The notes beneath the pieces were generated by a model. It did no database searches and was not told where the DNA came from. It was given only the letters and a program-made list of their open reading frames with translations. DNA of 64,000 nucleotides from contig JAXRKN010000044.1 in NCBI GenBank assembly GCA_038502055.1, positions 2,700,001-2,764,000 of the forward strand, in the 5' to 3' direction. How positions within the stretch are numbered: position 1 is the first letter of the stretch; each line of letters begins with the position of its first letter. Of the stretch, positions 59,301 to 64,000 are shown piece after piece. The translations under genes and the position numbers were made by a program. Source of the DNA: Tanytarsus gracilentus. Its lineage: Eukaryota; Arthropoda; Insecta; Diptera; Chironomidae.

Positions 59301-61205
59301 CATAAAAGTAATAAATTTTATCTTGTACAAGATCAATTTAATTCTAATCAGACTCATTATAAATGAGTCCAAAAACATGAGTAATTTTATGCAATTTGCT
59401 AATGACTCACTTTTAAGTATGTTAAAGCCCTTTGAGCTTTCCAAGGGATGGACACTAAGTTTTTTAATATTTTATCTATGTTATCGATGACGTCATTTTT
59501 AAAATCACAAAAATAAATATCGAGTGTCCTCTCCCTTTTAATATTCTGTTTCCGATCGTTACACACGATTGCCTTTCGGCTATTCGCAATGAACTTTGCA
59601 TTGACATTGCAATAACTTTATGACAATCGTTCACAAATCAATAAATTAAAGTACCTCAAGCTAAAAAGCTAAATTTTTGGGTGTGGATAGCATCGTAAAT
59701 GATGAAATATTGAGAAGCATGAGAGAGAAAACTTTACGAGCGACGACAGTTTTCAATGACAATACATGATGTTAATTAATGTTTTGAAATTATCTCGTTT
59801 TATGATTAAAATTTGTGTGAAAATGAGCAAAATTTTGCTCCATCTCGAGCGAGTGAAATTTCGAATAAATTTTTATTCAATTTGTTTTTCCTTTTTGCTG
59901 CACAAATTTAGCGAAGGAAAAAATTGAAACTAAATTGGGTCGCAATTGATATGTAAATTCGAAACGCATTTAGAGATTTTGGGGTTTTCATGCGAGTTAT
60001 TTCAGATTTATGTAAATTTTCTCTTTGCCATCGAGAAGATTTAAAAGGAAAAGGGAAAACTTTCGACATAATTCAGTGCTGAAATAAACGCTAGCATTTT
60101 AGTCTCATTTGCCTTCTTTATCTCTTTCGCATTCGTCTTGAAAAAGTAATTTGAGAAGACAAATATTTTTCTTACATATCAAACACTGACACACAAAATC
60201 CACGCAATGACAGTTCGCATTTATCAACATTAGATTGCATAATATTATCATGTCGCTCGCACAAATATATTTTATGGGGAAGTCAAGTACAAAAATTTTG
60301 TTATCTGATAGAAAAACTTAAAAATTACTAAATCTGATCGAGTTAATGAGTTAAAATTTAAAAGATAAGACGAATTGGCTTAAATTATGATTTTTAACCT
60401 TGCAAACTGGTTTAAGTTACACAAAGTGATTTTAATTTAATTTAATTTTTTATAAAAAACATAAACGAAATTGAAACACGTTTTTCTGGATTGAAACTTG
60501 ACTCATACTTTAGAAGTTAATTAAGCTTTAATAAATAAATTTTATTCTTATCAAGATTAATTTAGAAAGCAATTCTGTTAAATTTATCGCTAACAAATTT
60601 TATGGGCCTTTAGTTTAGTGGTTTTAGAACGTTTAATTCCCAAAAATTAAATCGGTAAAATTAAAAGACGCGGGTTCTAATCCTGCAAGGTCCAATATTT
60701 TTTCAAAATAGTTTGTTTATTTATTTCTTGGAATTTTAATGATAATTCGATTAATTTAATTAAAAATTAATGCATCTTTTTGAATCACGGTTTTAATTAT
60801 TAATTTTGAGGAAAATTAACGACCTAATTTTTAAAAAATGCAATAAAAATTCAAAAACAAAAAATCACCAAAATAAAAAACGTCAACAAACAAAACTTTA
60901 TCAAACCTTCGATATTTTAAAAGTCACTCACATCATATTTGCAAAGTTAACAAAAATTATTTTAAGATTTTCTTTATCAATGTACACGTTTGTATCCCTC
61001 ATAATGCGATAAAGAATAACAGCTGATTTTCGTGTTGGTATTTTTTTCGGCAAACATCACAAAAAAATCTTTTAAAACTTTCCTAATTTCCGCTTCTGTT
61101 TTTACAGTGGACGAGCTTACAGCAGTGAGCAAAGTTCGCAGAGCGACATCAGTCTACATGGAACCTCTGCAGCGTCACCAAAGATAATCAAGAGCTCAAC
61201 AGCAC
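26342..61205 (+). CDS. large Ser/Thr-rich protein with tandem SxIP motifs, partial (continues past the window)
   Basis: Inferred exons: 26342-26350 (MSK), 51814-52951, 53010-54177, 61108-61205. The first junction is phase 0 (AAG|GTATTT to CACCAG|GAT), the second phase 1 (CCTG|GTGAGA to CCAG|GT), the third phase 2 (AAGCG|GTGAGT to ACAG|T). The last exon ends in a donor (GTGAGT) with no stop, so the C terminus is outside. About 800 residues are seen. It begins MSKDNHSSRIPMRGFSRIP, holding SRIP at 8-11 and 16-19; SxIP motifs among basic and Ser residues bind EB1. The rest looks disordered, with Ser, Thr, Asn and acidic stretches and a basic segment (GKWEPVMNKIAENKNFKKKF, then DNVKSKV). I do not recognise the orthologue with confidence; a microtubule plus-end or cytoskeletal regulator is the best inference. 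Exons 2-4 are strong; linking exon 1 over 25.5 kb is the weak step. Four minus-strand genes lie in its introns. Confidence 0.6.
27361..27580. repeat. transposon-end-like fragment
   Basis: It starts GGGTATATTCATAAATTACG, resembling the sequences at 25335 and 36522, and ends in a G-rich run (AGGGGGGGTTGG near 27561). The shared TTCATAAATTACGT core looks like a transposon terminus that I have the impression of seeing in other insect genomes; no matching opposite end was found, so this is a remnant at best. Confidence 0.3.
29485..29558. repeat. small MITE, CAAGG...AAACTTTT family
   Basis: GCAAGGACAGAAACTTTT at the left is an imperfect inverted copy of AAAAGTTTCCACCACTTGAC at the right. About 74 bp long, non-coding. 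Confidence 0.5.
30628..30715. repeat. small MITE, CAAGGGATGGAAACT family
   Basis: Left end GTCAAGGGGTGGAAACTT (30628-30645); right end AAGTTTGTCCATTCCAATGC (from 30698) is its imperfect inverted copy. About 88 bp. Confidence 0.5.
33234..33246 (+). other. B-box-like site
   Basis: GGGTTCGAATCCT matches the tRNA-gene B box (GGTTCGANTCC). No A box or cloverleaf is visible around it. Confidence 0.5.
35881..35992. repeat. small MITE, CAAGGGATGGAAACT family
   Basis: TACAAGGATTGGAAA at the left and TTTCCATCCCTTGTA at the right are inverted copies with one mismatch plus a small offset. About 112 bp, AT-rich centre. Confidence 0.6.
36522..36547. repeat. transposon-end-like fragment
   Basis: A G run then TTATTCATAAATTACGTTGC, similar to 27361 and 25335. 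No partner end was found. Confidence 0.3.
37444..39451. mobile_element. ~2 kb non-autonomous element with TA target duplication
   Basis: TAGGGTAGTTTAA (37444-37456) and TTAAACTACCCTA (39439-39451) are exact inverted copies bounding 2008 bp. Read as TA plus an 11 bp inverted repeat, the layout fits Tc1/mariner-type insertion at TA, though other TA-targeting families also exist. The interior is T-rich on the plus strand and has no frame above about 65 codons, so no transposase is visible. It lies inside the 25.5 kb intron. Confidence 0.6.
41636..41745. repeat. small MITE, CAAGGGATGGAAACT family
   Basis: AAGGGGTGGGAAACTC (41636-41651) and GAGTTTCCATCCCCT (41730-41744) are inverted copies differing by one shifted base. 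About 110 bp; the clearest example of the family. Confidence 0.65.
42340..42733 (-). CDS. small conserved-looking protein of unknown function
   Basis: Two exons, 42733-42487 and 42434-42340, with a 52 bp phase-1 intron (GTTTAT...TTTTAG), encode 113 residues. The protein opens MFVPQYLTDEILAVLRIELS, has a helical central part (WIRDGIYRTHAEFVNNLIQFANICLQ), an acidic stretch and a Ser/Gly-rich tail ending GSYSGSNGSA. No signal peptide or membrane segment is seen; it looks cytosolic or nuclear. The donor GTTTAT is unusual, but splicing replaces a basic frame-end with an acidic, ordered continuation that fits better. AATAAA occurs on the minus strand at 42254-42249. I do not recognise the family. 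It is nested antisense in the large plus-strand gene's intron. Confidence 0.6.
42734..47411. other. intronic DNA between nested genes
   Basis: About 4.7 kb without a supported exon. It includes a MITE-end-like AGTTTCCATCTCTTGC at 46271 and the candidate recursive splice site at 45851-45882. Open frames at 42901-43086 and 43303-43533 are short and show no domain. Confidence 0.5.
45851..45882 (+). promoter_or_regulatory. candidate recursive-splicing (ratchet) site
   Basis: A pyrimidine-rich tract (TTTTTCTCTTCTCGTTGCAG, 45857-45876) is followed directly by GTAAAACA. An acceptor joined to a donor with no exon between is the signature of a ratchet point used to remove long insect introns stepwise. 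It lies on the coding strand of the 25.5 kb intron, about 19.5 kb from its donor. The regenerated donor GTAAAA is weaker than the ideal GTAAGT. Confidence 0.4.
48014..48694. mobile_element. 681 bp insertion with 7 bp target-site duplication
   Basis: It is bounded by GAAATAA at 48007-48013 and 48695-48701, which were a single copy in the NMNAT reading frame. Ends read TAGTTTTGTACG... and ...TTTGAGAAACTCTA, with a weak inverted resemblance (TAGTTTTGT / TAGAGTTTCT). It has no open frame of note. Its right part holds a cluster of CCCGGGTA-type motifs (48608-48680). Confidence 0.7.
48608..48680. repeat. cluster of CCCGGGTA / CCCGGGCA motifs
   Basis: Six CCCGGG hexamers occur within about 70 bp in otherwise AT-rich DNA, including the palindrome CCCGGGCATGCCCGGG at 48609-48624. 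All are within the insertion in NMNAT. Confidence 0.7.
49053..51532 (-). CDS. predicted secreted protein with ankyrin-like segment and HELTH zincin motif
   Basis: Exon 1 (51532-51479) and exon 2 (51413-49053) join across a 65 bp phase-0 intron (GTAAAT...TTCCAG) to give 804 residues. The added exon makes the start MTPIKSFTFCSQIIFMLLLN followed by IIPVRS, a good signal peptide; the frame's own internal Met lacks one. Residues about 367-393 (NKSALQIAFESRQFKIFALL) read like one ankyrin repeat. GTLAHELTHVVMN carries an HExxH zinc site at 542-546, and NEIAEEC at about 572-578 could offer the third ligand (Glu), as in gluzincins. The C-terminal ~130 residues form an alpha/beta-looking region. Several Cys (CVSC, CNQQC) suit a secreted protein. 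I do not recognise a named family; protease activity is inferred from the motif alone. Nested antisense in the large intron, just 281 bp from exon 2 of the host gene. Confidence 0.7.
51708..51720 (+). other. B-box-like site
   Basis: GGGTTCGAATCCT, matching the tRNA B box, about 95 bp ahead of host-gene exon 2. No surrounding tRNA fold. Confidence 0.5.
54178..55067 (+). other. start of the 6.9 kb intron
   Basis: AT-rich intronic DNA after the donor at 54178 (GTGAGT). Nothing else is supported in it. Confidence 0.6.
55068..55080 (+). other. B-box-like site
   Basis: AGGTTCGAATCCT; with one more base each side it forms a CAGG/CCTG stem like a tRNA T arm. It lies about 40 bp before a transposon end. 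Confidence 0.5.
55406..55678. repeat. 17 bp tandem repeat, about 16 copies
   Basis: The unit is TGGAACATGATGGAAAA, with copies varying mainly at one base (ATGAT or ATAAT). The unit is not a multiple of 3, so all three minus frames stay open by chance, which produces false open frames. Confidence 0.9.
55793..55996. repeat. 25 bp tandem repeat, about 8 copies
   Basis: The unit is about AAGGCTTCCCCAAGGCTTC plus ACCTAA, itself built from two AAGGCTTC halves. Later copies are degenerate and shortened. Confidence 0.9.
56055..58333. other. intronic AT-rich DNA
   Basis: About 2.3 kb without a supported exon. A reverse B-box-like site (complement GGGTTCGATTCCT) is at 57889-57901. Nothing else is clear. 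Confidence 0.5.
58334..58452. repeat. small MITE, CAAGGGATGGAAACT family
   Basis: Left end CGCAAGGCTGTGAAATTAAA and right end AATTTCCATCCCTTGAC are imperfect inverted copies about 119 bp apart. Confidence 0.45.
58715..58749 (+). promoter_or_regulatory. possible initiator + DPE core promoter
   Basis: TCAGTCAGT at 58715-58723 matches the insect initiator. Taking the A at 58717 as +1, GAACGT falls at +28 to +33, near the DPE consensus. The following DNA (to about 59090) is less repetitive, as a 5' UTR could be. It would be an internal promoter giving a shorter form of the host gene. Confidence 0.35.
59441..59539. repeat. small MITE, CAAGGGATGGACACT subfamily
   Basis: CCAAGGGATGGACACT at the left and AGTGTCCTCTCCCTTTT at the right are inverted copies about 99 bp apart. 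The left end equals that of the solo motif at 14856 (CAAGGGATGGACACTTAAAT). Confidence 0.6.
60604..60694 (+). tRNA. tRNA-like sequence, possibly Gly(CCC), degenerate or intron-containing
   Basis: A cloverleaf can be drawn: acceptor GGGCCTT (60604-60610) with AAGGTCC (60687-60693), one G-T pair; D arm GTTT...GAAC (60613-60630); T arm GCGGG TTCTAAT CCTGC (60670-60686); discriminator A. The anticodon region is too long by about 17 nt. Stem TTTAA (60632-60636) can pair with TTAAA (60661-60665) if AAATTAAATCGGTAAAA is an intron, leaving loop TTCCCAA and anticodon CCC. AT-rich stems and an off-consensus B box (TTCTAATCC) suggest a pseudogene or tRNA-derived repeat as the alternative. Confidence 0.4.
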
Positions 61206-61373
61206 GTGAGTAGAATTTTACAATTAAACACTAAGAATTTTTTGCTGATTGTATAATGACGAATGATCGTGGTCGAAACAAAAAAAACTTAAACTTAAAC
61301 TCATCACGAACCAATTTTTACTAGTAATTTTCTTTGCGGTCATTCCATGATGCCTACATTGAAGGAGAAAATT

Positions 61374-62379
61374 TCAATTCTCACAAACTGGCAAACATAA
61401 ACCGGGTTGAAACGATTTAAAGTCACATTTTCCCTCTTGTACGTGCGGTGTTTTACATGCGACAAAAAGAGGACGATGACAAGGAGTGCATGGGCGACGT
61501 CCTGGCTTTCTTGGCTTCCAACAAGGCTGACACGGCGTCGATGGTCTTCGAACGGATTCAACGTCACACTTTCCGACTTCCCATATTCCAAAAGGCCCTC
61601 GAGCTCGATAAGCTCCGTAGGGCCGACAAGGTCCATAAGGCCTTCCAGCATAACGACAAGAGCCAGACAGTGGCCATGGTCGCATTTTTCCCATCGGAAC
61701 TTTCTTGCCACTGTTAAGTCCATTATGAGATCTCGTTGGAAATTGTTTTAAAATTACATCTTCGAGGGGAATCTTAAATTTTGATGGGCCAAATTTATTC
61801 CAAGGTCCATAAGGGCCATAAGGTGCTAAAATAATAAATAATTAAAAGTCTAAGTGTAGATGAATTTTTAAATATTTCACCTCTCGTCTCCGTTGTGTCA
61901 CATCCTTCAAAAAGTTTATCATGCTGATGTCCATCTTCCGAGCACGTGTTCCAATGCCCACAAGGAGCATATTTCGAACAACAATCGAATCTTTTTCCCA
62001 ATGGGCCGGCTGTTTTTGGTGGACACATTCCTGACGGCGTGAACGTATTGTCACAATCGAACGGCTCGTCGGGTGGACATAATGCAATATTTGGCTCAGC
62101 TGCCCATGATCTTTTGTCTTTGCAGGGCTTTGATGAACAGTTTTTTGATGATTGCCTTGAACTTTCAGAATTCAGTTGGAGCGAAGCTACAGTACAATCT
62201 GTTTCTTTTTCTGAATCTTCTGTCACTGACGTGCAAGAACTTTTTGAGACTCTTGTCGATGGCTGATCAAAAGTGCACTTTTTATCACTTTTCGACGAAT
62301 GTTTTCGATTTCCACAAACATCACACGAGCAATATTCTTGCGGCTGCATCATTAAATTTGGCGCTTGATTCGAGCACAT
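61374..62379 (-). CDS. Cys/Pro/Gly-rich protein of unknown function
   Basis: Exon 1 (62379-61881) and exon 2 (61825-61374) join across a 55 bp phase-1 intron (GTGAAA...TTTTAG) into 316 residues. The N-terminal half is Ser/Lys/Cys-rich (EYCSCDVCGNRKHSSKSDKK), then comes CPPDEPFDCDNTF and GPLGKRFDCCSKYAPCGHW. The C-terminal half repeats PYGP/YGPC and PC motifs (PYGPYGPWNKFGP, RPYGPCRPYG, STPCQPCWKPRKP, RRPCTPCHRP) and ends CLPVCEN. There is no signal peptide. Such Cys-Pro-Gly-rich composition recalls insect sperm-tail outer-fibre proteins (the CGP family), but this is only composition, not homology. It lies antisense in the intron right after host exon 61108-61205. Splicing is supported by the repeat style continuing across the junction. 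Confidence 0.65.
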
Positions 62380-64000
62380 TTTTAAAAAGTTTTTACGAAT
62401 ATAAAATTTAGAAAGGCCGAAAAAAATAATTTTTATGAAGCTTTCTTACGCAAAAGTTTGCTACGATTGATGATGATTAATGAGAGAAGATGAAAAAGAA
62501 GAAAAATATTTATGAACATCATTTTATGCGAAATGCAATCAATCACTGAGTGTTGATTTAAATGAAGATGCAAATTTAATTTTATAATAATTTTTCATCC
62601 CTTGTAAATTTTATATTATTCCCCTTATGACCTTGAAAAGCTCTTTCAATGTTCGAGAATTTTCTCAAGCAACGAAAGCAGTCGTAACATAAATTTTTAG
62701 TTGGATTTAGTGAGATTTTCATTGCATCAAAAAATCTAAATCCCTTCGATTGATTTTCGCTCTGTCATCAAAAGAAAATTGGTTACACGAGAGCGTGCTG
62801 CATGAGTCGTGATTTATTTTGAGGATCAAATTCTTTGGCAATTTCTTTGAGTTGTCTCATGGATTTTCCTAGGTTAAAAAGAAAAAGAAAAGTTTTGCTC
62901 AATTTTGCTATTAATAAAGTCTGCCATATGTAGGCCACTCCACAGTGTACATTTTTTTCTCATTCGTACATTGACTTATTTTTAGACCACAATGATGTTG
63001 CCATATGCATTGCAGGAGCATATCATAGACACTTGTGGTTAGTGGCATTCGTGCATATCATCGAGTTGATGTAAGAATTGAAGAGAAAATAAATTTTCAA
63101 TTTTACTAATGAAGGTTTGAAAACATCCAGATGTGAAGAATTTCCAAGGGAAAAAATCTTTGCAATTTCTTAAAACTTTCAAGATAAACTTTCTTTTGGT
63201 CAAAATTTTCATTTATTAATTTTTCCATCCATTGCAAGATAAACAGATAAAATCTCCAGACGAAGTAAAAATATTTGCATACTGCAGTTTTGCTCTTATT
63301 CATTTTCCATTTTCCTCCTTTGCTCGATTCCATAATGAAAATGAAAACCTTATGCAATGTTTCGTTTTAAATCTCCACTGCAGAATCTGAGCATTAAAAA
63401 GTTCACAGCTTCCACATTCTTATTGTGCTTCCGCTTAAAACGAAATGGAAAAGTCATGTGCAAAAGTGTGCACTCTGAATTTTTTATTGTAAACATTATT
63501 TGCTCTTTTCTCGATCAATGTTGCTACTTTGCTGGGGATTGTGATGAAGTTTTGGCTGAATTAATAATATTTATTTTGAAGAAGTTGATAAAAATTTAAA
63601 AGTTTTAAAAATATTTTTAAAACAAAGTTTTAATTTTTGCTGTGACATTTTAGGTAAATTGTCCCTAAATTGCTTCATGTTTGAGACAGCGGAATTTAAT
63701 TGGGAAAAAAATATGTGATAATTTGACAATACGTTGATTTTAGTTAAAGTTTTACAGAATTATTTCAATAAAGTTTTTGTTATAAATTTACACACACAAA
63801 AATTTAGGTTCGAATCCTATCATTAAAAAATTAATTTGCTTTAAATGTCATTTTTATTTTTTCCAAGTCCTCAGTGAAAATTTAAATTTTTTTTAATTTT
63901 TCACTTAAAAAAATCTCTCCGTTCTATCCAACAACAATCATAGTCATCGCCCACACCTTTTGATGAAAATTACTTATTCAAAAATCGTAGTCGAGTATCA
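62380..64000. other. intronic AT-rich DNA to the window end
   Basis: No supported exon. A B-box-like site (AGGTTCGAATCCT) is at 63806-63818. MITE-end-like motifs occur at 62591 (TTTTTCATCCCTTGTAA) and as a weak inverted pair at 63144 and 63221. The next exon of the large plus-strand gene must lie beyond 64000. Confidence 0.5.
63806..63818 (+). other. B-box-like site
   Basis: AGGTTCGAATCCT, an exact match to the sites at 55068 and (in reverse) 9400. Confidence 0.5.

Noticed and set aside
61448..61717. Plus-strand frame of 89 codons with charged, protein-like sequence
   Set aside because: It is exactly antisense to exon 2 of the Cys/Pro-rich minus-strand gene, whose splicing and repeated motifs are better supported.

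Overview
This 64 kb window is AT-rich nuclear DNA from an insect, most likely a dipteran of the midge or mosquito type. That reading rests on protein families (Dlg5, frataxin, an NMNAT, insect-style secreted C-type lectins), on very short spliceosomal introns (about 50-65 bp) inside compact genes beside one enormous intron, and on abundant small inverted-repeat transposons. Nothing looks bacterial: no operons, no rRNA, no CRISPR.

Layout. Positions 1-15.5 kb hold no convincing coding exon; they carry a 1.15 kb foldback transposon (6281-7431) and scattered short repeats. Positions 15.6-18.5 kb hold two divergently oriented secreted C-type-lectin-like genes, with a decayed third copy and a near-perfect 256 bp hairpin between them. 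Positions 19.0-24.1 kb (minus strand) hold a complete eight-exon dlg5 (coiled coil, four PDZ domains, SH3, guanylate-kinase-like). Immediately upstream, on the same strand, is a two-exon frataxin gene (24.7-25.3 kb).

From about 26 kb to beyond the right edge runs a plus-strand gene of unknown name. I infer a first coding exon MSK at 26342-26350, a 25.5 kb intron, two large exons (51814-52951 and 53010-54177), a 6.9 kb intron and a 98 bp exon (61108-61205), all phase-compatible. Its predicted N terminus has two SRIP (SxIP) motifs, suggesting an EB1-binding microtubule plus-end protein. Four minus-strand genes lie inside its introns: a small two-exon protein (42.3-42.7 kb), an NMNAT copy interrupted by a 681 bp insertion with a 7 bp target duplication (47.4-48.9 kb), a predicted secreted 804-residue protein with an ankyrin-like segment and an HELTH zinc-protease motif (49.1-51.5 kb), and a Cys/Pro/Gly-rich two-exon gene (61.4-62.4 kb). 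The big intron contains a candidate recursive-splicing site at 45876/45877.

Repeats account for much of the rest: a tiny MITE family whose ends read about CAAGGGATGGAAACT, a ~2 kb element with TA target duplication (37444-39451), a transposon carrying two minisatellites (55123-56054), and a dispersed family of tRNA B-box-like sites (consensus RGGTTCGAATCCT). Exon limits come from reading splice signals and phases by eye; no alignment or search was run.
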